Shown here one piece after another: positions 1 through 5,052 of a DNA stretch of 5,052 bases. A program made the position numbers and the translations under genes. The notes under the pieces are model-generated. The model did not search any database. It was not told the DNA's origin and was given only the letters and a program-made list of their open reading frames with translations. Origin of the DNA: Clostridiales bacterium (GTDB lineage: Bacteria; Bacillota; Clostridia; Oscillospirales; Ruminococcaceae). How positions within the stretch are numbered: the stretch's first letter is position 1; every line of letters begins with the position of its first letter. The stretch covers positions 1-5,052 of the forward strand of contig JAAZIT010000200.1 of the NCBI GenBank assembly GCA_012800685.1, read 5' to 3'.

Positions 1-2
1 GC

Positions 3-275
3 TATCCAGAGCATGGAACAGATATTACAGGAATATCATTTGAACCATGGCATATAAGATATGTGGATTTACCTCACAGTAAGATTATTGCAAACAACAA
101 ACTTACACTTGAGGAATATATTGATACAATGGAAATAGGGAAGTTTTATGAGTGTGATGGTTACATATACATAAGGCAAAAAATGGATGATGAAATTTTA
201 GTACCATTAAATTGCCGTGAATACGTAATTTCACCGGACAATACGGGGTGCTACATTATTACTGGAAAGAGATAA
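3..275 (+). CDS. VanY-type (M15B) D-alanyl-D-alanine carboxypeptidase, C-terminal part (5' end outside window)
   Basis: This is the last 90 residues of a zinc peptidase that trims the terminal D-Ala from peptidoglycan stem peptides outside the membrane. The reading frame is open from base 3, with no stop before it, so the gene begins left of the window. A GTG at 63 is an internal valine (RYV), not a start. The segment GISFEPWHIRYV contains the M15B ExWH signature: Glu at bases 42-44 is the catalytic base and His at 51-53 is a zinc ligand. It is followed by the usual LTLEEY helix. The first two zinc ligands (SxHxxGxAxD) lie outside the window. About 47 residues after LTLEEYIDTME form an extra C-terminal segment ending SPDNTGCYIITGKR, which appears in some clostridial members as I recall them. 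The next gene starts 4 bases after the stop, so the two are probably cotranscribed. The exact substrate, D,D- or L,D-linked, cannot be told from this part. Confidence 0.88.
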   Translation, partial: YPEHGTDITGISFEPWHIRYVDLPHSKIIANNKLTLEEYIDTMEIGKFYECDGYIYIRQKMDDEILVPLNCREYVISPDNTGCYIITGKR

Positions 276-279
276 GGTT

Positions 280-1389
280 ATGAAGAAACTGAAAAAATCA
301 ACAATAGTAATGCTTTCAATTGCTTTACTGACAGTTATCCTTAACATAATTGCGTGGAACTCAAGGGCTTTTTGCGACTGGTATGTGGAAAAAGTTTTTC
401 CTATTTGGATTAATACATATTCAAGATTTATGTCACTTTTTCCATTTTCGGTTGGCGAAATGCTTATCATTTTTGCACTAATATTGCTTTTCGGAGGAAT
501 TATTTCTCTTATAGTGTTTTTAATAATTAAAAAAGGAAAGCGAAAGAAAATTCTAAAAATTTACGGAAAAACCCTAAGCTGGATTGTTGTAATTGTGTGC
601 TTAATACAAACACTTAATTGCTTTATTTTATACCACTGCACAACGTTTGGAGATAGATATGGTATTGAAACTAAAGAACATTCCGTAGACGATTTAATTG
701 CTCTTGGTGAAAGGGTGTCAAAGATAGCAAATAGCTATGCTGACAAGGTTCATCGTGACGAAGAGGGTAGATTTATTTTAACAGCCGATGTTAATGAGGT
801 GTCAAAATCAGCCATGAGAAGCTTGGGAGAACAATACCCACAGCTTGACGGATACTATCCAAATCCTAAGCCCGTGTTAAATTCGTTTTTTATGAGCCAA
901 CAATATTTAATGGGAATTTATTTCCCATTTACATTAGAGGCTAATTATAATCAAGAAATGTATGAGTCAAATATGCCAGAAACCATTTGTCACGAGCTTG
1001 CGCATTTAAAGGGATTTATACTTGAGGACGAGGCTAACTTTATTGCATATCTAGCCTGTATAAATTCAGATAATGACGATTTTGCCTATAGTGGCTCAAT
1101 TGCTGCTCTAAAATACATAAGAAATAACATTTCAGATTATGGAACTGATGAGGATTTAAATAATTTTTATGAGAACTTAAATACAAATATTCTTATTGAC
1201 TGGAACACAAGCTGGCAGTATTGGCAGGATGTTCAAGAAGATGATAGTGCACTTATATCAAGTAAGGTTGTAAACAAAGTGTCCGACGTAGCTTCTGAAG
1301 CAAGCCTTCAGATGAATGGCGTTGATGACGGTATGCAAAGCTATGGAAGAATGGTTGACCTACTTCTTGACTACTATGCAGAGGACTAA
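280..1389 (+). CDS. DUF3810 family membrane-anchored putative zinc metallopeptidase
   Basis: This 369-residue protein belongs to the DUF3810 family, whose role is not established. Three hydrophobic segments lie near the N terminus, at about residues 8-26, 58-84 and 99-118, with basic stretches between them (KKGKRKK at 84-90). The family hallmark PFSVGE is at 55-60. The C-terminal 250 residues form a soluble domain, probably extracellular. In it, HELAH (238-242) is a classical HExxH zinc site, and the EDEAN segment at 249-253 supplies a likely third ligand (Glu249 or Glu251). FPFTLEAN just upstream and the aromatic FAYSG segment downstream also fit the family. Length is normal for the family. 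The ATG is 4 bases after the carboxypeptidase stop. The Shine-Dalgarno is modest (GGAAAG at 264-269, or AAGG at 274-277, which is very close), so translational coupling is likely. Protease activity is inferred from the motif. The neighbour suggests a cell-wall role, but that is only context. Confidence 0.88.
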   Translation: MKKLKKSTIVMLSIALLTVILNIIAWNSRAFCDWYVEKVFPIWINTYSRFMSLFPFSVGEMLIIFALILLFGGIISLIVFLIIKKGKRKKILKIYGKTLSWIVVIVCLIQTLNCFILYHCTTFGDRYGIETKEHSVDDLIALGERVSKIANSYADKVHRDEEGRFILTADVNEVSKSAMRSLGEQYPQLDGYYPNPKPVLNSFFMSQQYLMGIYFPFTLEANYNQEMYESNMPETICHELAHLKGFILEDEANFIAYLACINSDNDDFAYSGSIAALKYIRNNISDYGTDEDLNNFYENLNTNILIDWNTSWQYWQDVQEDDSALISSKVVNKVSDVASEASLQMNGVDDGMQSYGRMVDLLLDYYAED

Positions 1390-1488
1390 GGACTAGATAA
1401 TTAAATAATTAGTGGCTATGATTAATGAACCAGAAAACTATAAAAATGAAAATTAGATAACTAATAAACTAAAGGAAGATATAATCAG

Positions 1489-1929
1489 ATGAAAATAACC
1501 ACCCACTCACCAGAGGAAACAATAGAATTTGCTAAAAAGATAGGCTCACTACTCGTAGGTGGAGAGGTTATTGCATATCGTGGAGGACTTGGTGCTGGAA
1601 AGACTACATTTACAAGAGGGCTAGCTATTGGATATGGGCTTGGTGATGATGTTACATCGCCTACCTTTGCACTAGTTAACGAGTATCGAAAGGAAAAGAA
1701 AAGGCTCTGTCATTTTGATATGTACAGAATTTCTGGAAATGCCGACCTAGAAACCACTGGTTTTTATGATTATATGGACGGAGAAAATGTTTTGGCAATT
1801 GAGTGGAGCGAAAATATTGAGGACGCTCTTCCTGATAATACAATATATATTACACTTAATAGGATAGACGACGACACTAGAGAAATTGAAATAATTGGAG
1901 ATGAAAGATTTGAAAATATTGGGCATTGA
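1489..1929 (+). CDS. tsaE: tRNA threonylcarbamoyladenosine biosynthesis ATPase TsaE
   Basis: TsaE (YjeE) is the P-loop ATPase that works with TsaB and TsaD to transfer the threonylcarbamoyl group from threonylcarbamoyl-AMP to A37 of ANN-decoding tRNAs, making t6A in the cytoplasm. The 146 residues match the usual length. The Walker A motif GGLGAGKT is at 32-39, SPTF at 57-60 is the conserved switch-like segment, HFDMYR at 75-80 is the family's HxDxYR motif, and IEWSEN at 104-109 matches the conserved I-E-W-x-E/D segment. The ATG is preceded by AAAGGAAG (1471-1478) at a 10-base spacing. A 99-base gap separates it from the DUF3810 gene, so it may begin its own transcript, though I see no good promoter there. 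tsaB starts inside its 3' end. Confidence 0.96.
   Translation: MKITTHSPEETIEFAKKIGSLLVGGEVIAYRGGLGAGKTTFTRGLAIGYGLGDDVTSPTFALVNEYRKEKKRLCHFDMYRISGNADLETTGFYDYMDGENVLAIEWSENIEDALPDNTIYITLNRIDDDTREIEIIGDERFENIGH
1897..1904 (+). promoter_or_regulatory. Shine-Dalgarno that decides the tsaB start
   Basis: GGAGATGA differs by one base from the full anti-16S match GGAGGTGA and lies 5 bases before TTG 1910. It includes ATG 1901, so using that ATG as the start would leave no spacer. The site lies within the last codons of tsaE, so a ribosome finishing tsaE would pass directly over it. Confidence 0.7.
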
Positions 1930-2605
1930 TACCTCAGGAAGAATTGCTTCTGTGGCGGTTACTGAGGGAAAAAATCTGCTAGGTGAGCTTACCTATCAAA
2001 CAAATCTTACCCATTCACAGATAATTTTACCTCTAGTTAAGGATTTATTGTCAAAGCTTGAGATATCTCTTGATGACATAGACTGTGTCGCTGTCTCCGA
2101 GGGACCTGGTTCTTATACAGGACTTAGAATTGGAATTTCAGCAGTACGAGGAATGTGCTTCGCCCAGAACAAAAAATGCCTAGGTGTTTCAACCCTTGAG
2201 GCACTTGCTAACAATGTAAAATGTTCATCAGCAACAATTTTAGCGGTAATGAAGGCAAGACCGAGCATTGCATATTTTGGTGTGTATAAGTCGGAAAATG
2301 AAAAGCTAGTTCAGATTGTCGAGGATAAACTTTGTGGCTATGATGAAATAGCTGAATATGCGAATACAATTGATAATGGAATTTTAGTTGGGGATTTAGC
2401 AGATAATATAAAATCGGAGCTTTTTGAGAATAATAATAATATTTTAGTTGCTCCACCGTCTTTAAAGCTTCAAAGGGCATCTTCTTTGTGCGAAATTGCT
2501 CTTAATAATCAAGGTAAATTTTCAACCTGTGATAAGCTAAATGCAAGATATTTACAAGAAACTAAAGCAGAAAAAGACAAGAATTTTAGTGGAGGACAAG
2601 TGTAA
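1910..2605 (+). CDS. tsaB: tRNA threonylcarbamoyladenosine biosynthesis protein TsaB
   Basis: TsaB is the ASKHA-fold, non-catalytic partner that dimerises with TsaD in t6A synthesis. I start it at TTG 1910, giving 231 residues beginning MKILGIDTSG, the usual TsaB opening. GGAGATGA (1897-1904) sits 5 bases upstream. ATG 1901 has GGAG directly against it with no spacer, and TTG 1895 has no Shine-Dalgarno, so both are less likely. Conserved parts are IDTSG (6-10), SEGPGSYTGLRIG (63-75), the dimer-forming segment THSQ (34-37), and the C-terminal YLQETKAEK (214-222). The common DAR motif near residue 115 reads KAR (residues 115-117) and the segment is otherwise divergent. It overlaps tsaE by 20 bases, and its stop overlaps the rpiB ATG, implying translational coupling across all three genes. 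tsaD and rimI, frequent neighbours of tsaB in Bacillota, are not in the window. Confidence 0.94.
   Translation: MKILGIDTSGRIASVAVTEGKNLLGELTYQTNLTHSQIILPLVKDLLSKLEISLDDIDCVAVSEGPGSYTGLRIGISAVRGMCFAQNKKCLGVSTLEALANNVKCSSATILAVMKARPSIAYFGVYKSENEKLVQIVEDKLCGYDEIAEYANTIDNGILVGDLADNIKSELFENNNNILVAPPSLKLQRASSLCEIALNNQGKFSTCDKLNARYLQETKAEKDKNFSGGQV
2591..2595 (+). promoter_or_regulatory. Shine-Dalgarno of rpiB inside tsaB
   Basis: GGAGG lies 9 bases upstream of the rpiB ATG at 2605 and within the last codons of tsaB. With the TAATG stop-start overlap it supports coupled translation of rpiB. Confidence 0.75.
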
Positions 2606-3039
2606 TGATAGGAATTGGTAATGACCATGCAGCAGTTGAACTTAAAAATGAAATTGTTGCTTATTTTAAAGAAAATAATATAGAATATATAGATTTTGGT
2701 TGTGGCGAGGGTGAGGTTTGCGATTATCCAGATGAAGCAAAACTTGTTTGCGATTCAGTTGTATCTGGCGATTGCGATAAGGCTATACTTATCTGTGGAA
2801 CTGGTGTTGGAATTTCAATTGCAGCAAATAAGATTAAGGGAATTCGTGCGGCTTGTTGTTCAGATACTTTCTCTGCTAAGTATACAAGACTCCACAATGA
2901 TGCTAATGCACTTTGTATTGGTGCAAGAGTAGTTGGCGAAGGTCTAGCTTTAGAGCTTGTTAATGTGTTTTTAAATACTGAATTCGAGGGTGGAAGACAC
3001 CAGCGTAGAGTAGATTTAATTACTAAGCTAGAAAAATAA
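2605..3039 (+). CDS. rpiB: Ribose-5-phosphate isomerase B (RpiB/LacAB family)
   Basis: RpiB interconverts ribose 5-phosphate and ribulose 5-phosphate in the non-oxidative pentose phosphate pathway, which supplies ribose for PRPP and nucleotides. The 144 residues match the family (about 140-150). Visible motifs are GNDHAA at 5-10 (Asp7, His8), the active-site loop ICGTGVGISIAANK at 63-76 with catalytic Cys64, SDTFSAKYTRLHNDANAL at 86-103 with His97, Asn98 and Asn101, the GARVVG strand at 107-111, and a C-terminal phosphate-binding RHQRRV at 131-136. The intact Cys fits a ribose 5-phosphate or allose 6-phosphate isomerase. A LacA/LacB subunit is unlikely because only one copy is present and there are no lac genes. 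It is the last gene of the tsaE-tsaB-rpiB run, starts with a TAATG overlap, and is followed by a strong terminator. Confidence 0.95.
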   Translation: MIGIGNDHAAVELKNEIVAYFKENNIEYIDFGCGEGEVCDYPDEAKLVCDSVVSGDCDKAILICGTGVGISIAANKIKGIRAACCSDTFSAKYTRLHNDANALCIGARVVGEGLALELVNVFLNTEFEGGRHQRRVDLITKLEK

Positions 3040-3112
3040 TTTTTGTTTTTTGCATTTACATTATTAACTAGTTGGTAGTTCTGTTGCTTAATAGGCTTTT
3101 GACTTACAAATA

Positions 3113-3147
3113 AAAAAGGGATACTTCTAAAAAGTATCCCTTTTTCT
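3113..3147 (+). terminator. Intrinsic terminator after rpiB, apparently bidirectional
   Basis: The stem AAAAAGGGATACTT (3113-3126) pairs exactly with AAGTATCCCTTTTT (3132-3145) around a 5-base loop. The GC-containing core is GGGATACTT. A T-run follows on the plus strand (3141-3145), and the A-run at 3112-3117 gives a matching T-run on the minus strand. It therefore should end the tsaE-tsaB-rpiB transcript and could also stop transcription coming from the right. Confidence 0.93.
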
Positions 3148-3206
3148 GTTTATTTAATTTTATTAGATCTTAAAAACCATTTTATTAAGTAAATATTTGT
3201 TAATTA

Positions 3207-3305
3207 CTATTTGTACACATTTTCAATCCTAATCTCATTATCTCTAAACACATAAGCATTGTCAGTGGGATTTTTACCTAGATAAATAAATTTAAAATTA
3301 AAGCA
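3207..3305 (-). pseudogene. Possible C-terminal remnant of a lost minus-strand gene
   Basis: Between an in-frame TAA (3306-3308) and a TAG (3207-3209) on the minus strand lie 32 codons with a protein-like composition: a hydrophobic start (FIYLG), then GKNPTDNAYVFRDNEIR, ending ENVYK. There is no ATG; the only in-frame start-type codon is a GTG at codon 19, without a Shine-Dalgarno, so it is not a complete small gene. Upstream in-frame reading is closed by the stop. The bidirectional terminator lies about 60 bases after its stop, as expected for a real gene's 3' end. I do not recognise the family. It could also be chance coding potential in a short stretch. Confidence 0.35.
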
Positions 3306-3365
3306 TTATAGACGTTTCTGTATACACAACCAATTTATTATAAAATTGCCTACATTTAGATATGA

Positions 3366-3413
3366 GCATAATAAAAGAGCATAGCCTGGATGACAAATCA
3401 TCAAAGACTATGC
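3366..3413 (-). terminator. Probable intrinsic terminator of the minus-strand gene ending at 3456
   Basis: Read on the minus strand, GCATAG (3413-3408) pairs with CTATGC (3384-3379). An inner stem GATGA/TCATC closes a 4-base loop, and CTT/AGG-type pairs with one mismatch and one bulged T join the two. The following bases, TCTTTTATTAT, are T-rich. It starts 43 bases after the stop codon of the minus-strand gene. On the plus strand no T-run follows, so it works only in the minus direction. It is less perfect than the rpiB terminator. Confidence 0.65.
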
Positions 3414-3455
3414 ACATTATAAAAACGTATTATATAAATATTATTGGCTCGCATT

Positions 3456-4259
3456 TTAGTTTTTTTGCCCCTGCTTCAAGCAATAGTGTATGAATTTTTT
3501 ACTTATTATATAATATCTCGAACATATTTCTGTAAACACTTCAAATGTCGCATTAAAATCGGATAGATAAGCTTTAAACTCTTTTGGAATTATAAGAGGG
3601 TGAGCATAGTCTTGAATAGGATTATAAACCAATTTTCCGCATTTAAGACAACCCTTATAAACTCTCCACTTATTATATTCTGCTAACAAAGGCATTAGCT
3701 TTTTAGCTTCAATTTGGTATGCAAGCACTTCATCATTATTCATATTGTATACAGGCAAGAATTTAATGTTACTTATATTATCAGATATCAATTTTTCTTT
3801 TATTTCTTTTGAAATAAAATACCTGTATGCACTTGTACCAGTAATCATTTTCTTTTCCATGTCATTTTTTCTTATTTTAAAGAAACCTTCTTGATTGCCT
3901 ATTAATTTATTGCTATCACAGCATCTTGAAAACATTTGGGAAGTGCCTTTCTCAGGACAAATTAACGATGTGGATTTTAACAAAAGGAATTTCGCTTCTT
4001 CCATTTCTTTTTTATTAAATTTGTGTTCGTACATAATCAGCCCCGAAGCCCACTCACTATACTGATTAATATATGACATAACATCTTTATAATCTTTTGT
4101 ATCAATTGGCATCAATACTAATTTTAATTTTTCGTTTATGCAATATTTTCTACACTGATTAAATAATTTTTCTGCCTCTCGCTTTACGATTTCAGGTATT
4201 TCTTTATTTGTTCTTGGGTTTTTTGTTGGACTTATAGCGTATCTCAAGTATGTTATCAT
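3456..4259 (-). CDS. Uncharacterised cysteine-motif protein, immunity-like layout
   Basis: I do not recognise this 267-residue protein with certainty. It has no signal peptide or membrane segment, so it is probably cytosolic. I start it at ATG 4259 (MITYLRYAIS) because AGGAG lies 7 bases upstream; an in-frame ATG at 4286 has no Shine-Dalgarno. Residues 1-95 are mixed helix and strand, with FNKKEMEEAKFL at 81-92. CPEKG at 101-105 and CLKCG at 204-208 look like a pair of CxxCG knuckles of which the first has lost a Cys; C113 and C114 may compensate. Two similar segments occur, YRYFISKEIKEKL (145-157) and RYYIISKKFIHYC (248-260), the first followed by IKFLPVYN. FxxxExxxAxFL, then CxxCG, then (F/I)ISxxxK, then a FxPV-type strand is an order I associate with immunity-like proteins of polymorphic-toxin loci. 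That link is inference. No toxin gene is visible beside it. It has its own probable terminator and an upstream gap, so it is likely monocistronic. Confidence 0.8.
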   Translation of the reverse strand: MITYLRYAISPTKNPRTNKEIPEIVKREAEKLFNQCRKYCINEKLKLVLMPIDTKDYKDVMSYINQYSEWASGLIMYEHKFNKKEMEEAKFLLLKSTSLICPEKGTSQMFSRCCDSNKLIGNQEGFFKIRKNDMEKKMITGTSAYRYFISKEIKEKLISDNISNIKFLPVYNMNNDEVLAYQIEAKKLMPLLAEYNKWRVYKGCLKCGKLVYNPIQDYAHPLIIPKEFKAYLSDFNATFEVFTEICSRYYIISKKFIHYCLKQGQKN

Positions 4260-4266
4260 TACACTA

Positions 4267-4271
4267 CTCCT
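4267..4271 (-). promoter_or_regulatory. Shine-Dalgarno that decides the start of the 3456-4259 gene
   Basis: AGGAG on the minus strand lies 7 bases before ATG 4259. The upstream in-frame ATG at 4286 is preceded only by A+T-rich sequence without any purine-rich match. The shorter reading is therefore preferred. Confidence 0.75.
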
Positions 4272-4318
4272 ATTGTTCTTAGTCATTTATTTAAAGCGTT
4301 AAACATTGCAAAATAATT

Positions 4319-4348
4319 CTTATACACTTTCTATGTAGCATTTACTAA
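4319..4348 (-). promoter_or_regulatory. Weak promoter candidate for the 3456-4259 gene
   Basis: On the minus strand TATAAG (4324-4319) could be a -10 box, with TTAGTA (4348-4343) as a poor -35 box at an 18-base spacing, giving a leader of about 50 bases. An alternative is TTTACT (4405-4400) with TATTAC (4382-4377) at 17 bases. Neither is strong in such A+T-rich DNA. The location between two minus-strand genes is where a promoter is expected if the downstream gene has its own transcript. Confidence 0.2.
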
Positions 4349-4417
4349 TTAATTAAGACTATATGTTAAAACACATGTAATAACCTATCCTCATAAATTA
4401 GTAAACACTTAATTTGC

Positions 4418-5052
4418 TTAAGATTTTGATGATTTAGAGGAAGCTTTCCCTTTACCTTTAGCTCTAGATTTAGCAAGTCTCTCATCGCTAAATGAAACTC
4501 TTTTTTCGGAAAATGCCTTTCCTTTACGCTTTTTGGTTTTCTTTTTTACTGAATATCCAAAGCTTCCAAGCTTATCACCAAGTGCAAAATACTCTCCGTG
4601 TGCATATGCAACTAGACCTGCTTTTTCCATTTGAAGTCGCCCATTTTTGTCCAAAAGCTCTTTGGCAACATTAATTGCAACAATGTTAGCAATAAACATA
4701 TGATGACTTCCAAGATTGACAATTTCAGTTACCTTGCATTCAATGTTTATAGGGGAATCAGCTAGTAGAGGTACATCAACCTTTGAGCCTTGAGTTACCT
4801 CTAGGTTCATTTCCTTAAATTTATCAGTATTTTCGCCACTTTTAACTCCGCAAAAATCACAGGCTCTCACTAAATCCTCGGTAGTTAGATTTATTACAAA
4901 TACTCCACTCTCTTTTATAAGATTGTATGAATATCTTTCAGGTCTAACTGAGATATACGTTTTTGGTGGAATAGTGTTAAGAATTCCTGTCCAAGCTATT
5001 GTTAAAACGTTTGCTACTGCACCTGACCGACATGTCACCATGGTTGGTGGAA
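4418..5052 (-). CDS. Flavin reductase-like FMN-binding protein with a basic tail (5' end outside window)
   Basis: This belongs to the flavin reductase-like / FMN-binding split-barrel family, cytosolic proteins that bind FMN and usually reduce flavin or another acceptor with NAD(P)H. The frame stays open to the right edge, reading PPT before MVTC, so the ATG at 5041 is probably internal; the usual family opening (a few residues, then P-x-P-x-x-V-x-V-x-C) begins outside. Counting from that ATG, motifs are TIAWTGI (14-20), PPKTYISVRPERYSY (25-39), FVINL (48-52), CDFCGVKSGENTDKF (61-75), SPINIECKV (96-104), LGSHHMF (110-116), HGEYFALGDKLGSFGYSVKKK (148-168). The family normally ends at about that last motif. 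Here 42 residues (166-207) follow, 14 Lys and 4 Arg among them, ending SSKSSKS. The true acceptor is unknown, and no partner gene is in view. No convincing terminator follows its stop, so some readthrough into the next minus-strand gene is possible. Confidence 0.9.
   Translation of the reverse strand, partial: PPTMVTCRSGAVANVLTIAWTGILNTIPPKTYISVRPERYSYNLIKESGVFVINLTTEDLVRACDFCGVKSGENTDKFKEMNLEVTQGSKVDVPLLADSPINIECKVTEIVNLGSHHMFIANIVAINVAKELLDKNGRLQMEKAGLVAYAHGEYFALGDKLGSFGYSVKKKTKKRKGKAFSEKRVSFSDERLAKSRAKGKGKASSKSSKS

Larger units (their letters stand above)
3040..3455. other. 416-base convergence zone without an intact gene
   Basis: This gap separates the converging plus and minus transcripts. 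It contains the rpiB terminator (3113-3147), a possible gene remnant on the minus strand (3207-3305), and a hairpin terminator for the minus-strand gene that ends at 3456 (3366-3413). The rest is A+T-rich. I see no tRNA, CRISPR repeat, transposon end or riboswitch in it. Confidence 0.7.

Noticed and set aside
63..275. A separate 70-residue gene starting at GTG 63
   Set aside because: The frame is open upstream to base 3 and the upstream codons encode the ExWH motif of an M15B peptidase, so this is the 3' part of a larger gene.
231..470. Minus-strand open frame of 79 codons
   Set aside because: It lies opposite the carboxypeptidase and DUF3810 genes, has no recognisable motif, and those genes are well supported.
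1418..1456. Twelve-codon peptide frame in the gap before tsaE
   Set aside because: It has no Shine-Dalgarno and no stem-loop typical of a leader peptide attenuator; chance is enough.
1480..1485. Perfect TATAAT before tsaE
   Set aside because: It ends 3 bases before the tsaE ATG and the Shine-Dalgarno lies upstream of it, so it cannot act as the promoter of tsaE.
2208..2480. Minus-strand open frame of 90 codons
   Set aside because: It lies fully within tsaB, which is clearly coding; the composition looks like an antisense shadow.
2696..2932. Plus-strand open frame of 78 codons in another frame
   Set aside because: It lies inside rpiB, whose motifs are in the other frame.
3298..3369. Twenty-three-codon minus-strand frame (MLISKCRQFYNKL...) beside the gene remnant
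   Set aside because: It is in another frame from the remnant, begins within the terminator tail, and has no Shine-Dalgarno. A frameshifted continuation of the remnant cannot be shown.
3366..3413. Hairpin as an IS200/IS605-type transposon end or a MITE
   Set aside because: There is no transposase, matching second end or target duplication in the window. A T-rich tail on the minus side and the place after a stop codon fit a terminator better.
4408..4422. Inverted repeat CTTAA-TTTGC-TTAAG at the stop of the flavin reductase-like gene
   Set aside because: Only five A+T-rich pairs overlapping the stop codon, without a real T-run; too weak to call a terminator.
4492..4674. Plus-strand open frame of 60 codons
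   Set aside because: It lies opposite the flavin reductase-like gene and has no motif.

Overview
The window is A+T-rich DNA with short intergenic gaps, Shine-Dalgarno sites, a TTG start and intrinsic terminators. Together with the protein families this points to a Gram-positive anaerobe of the class Clostridia (Bacillota), perhaps Lachnospiraceae or Oscillospiraceae. That placement is an inference from gene content and base composition, not from a marker gene.

Plus strand, 1-3145. A broken-in C-terminal piece of a VanY-type (M15B) D-Ala-D-Ala carboxypeptidase (from base 3) is followed after 4 bases by a membrane-anchored DUF3810 protein with a zinc-protease HELAH motif, so two predicted cell-envelope zinc enzymes sit together. 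After a 99-base gap comes a tight three-gene run: tsaE and tsaB (threonylcarbamoyl-adenosine, t6A, modification of tRNA), then rpiB (sugar-phosphate isomerase). tsaB starts inside tsaE, most likely at a TTG at 1910, and the tsaB stop overlaps the rpiB start (TAATG). A strong hairpin with T-runs on both sides (3113-3147) closes the run. No tsaD or rimI follows tsaB here.

Convergence zone, 3040-3455. Besides the terminator, it holds what looks like the last 32 codons of a decayed minus-strand gene (3207-3305) and a second hairpin (3366-3413) that should terminate the next minus-strand gene.

Minus strand, 5052-3456. A flavin reductase-like (FMN-binding split-barrel) protein runs in from the right edge without its start and ends in an unusual Lys/Arg/Ser-rich tail. 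After a 158-base gap comes an unfamiliar 267-residue protein with a CLKCG motif, a degenerate CPEKG counterpart, and two similar 'ISK' segments. It resembles in layout the double-CxxCG, immunity-like proteins of Gram-positive genomes, but its function cannot be read from the sequence. It is the most novel gene of the window. The remaining genes are ordinary housekeeping or envelope genes.
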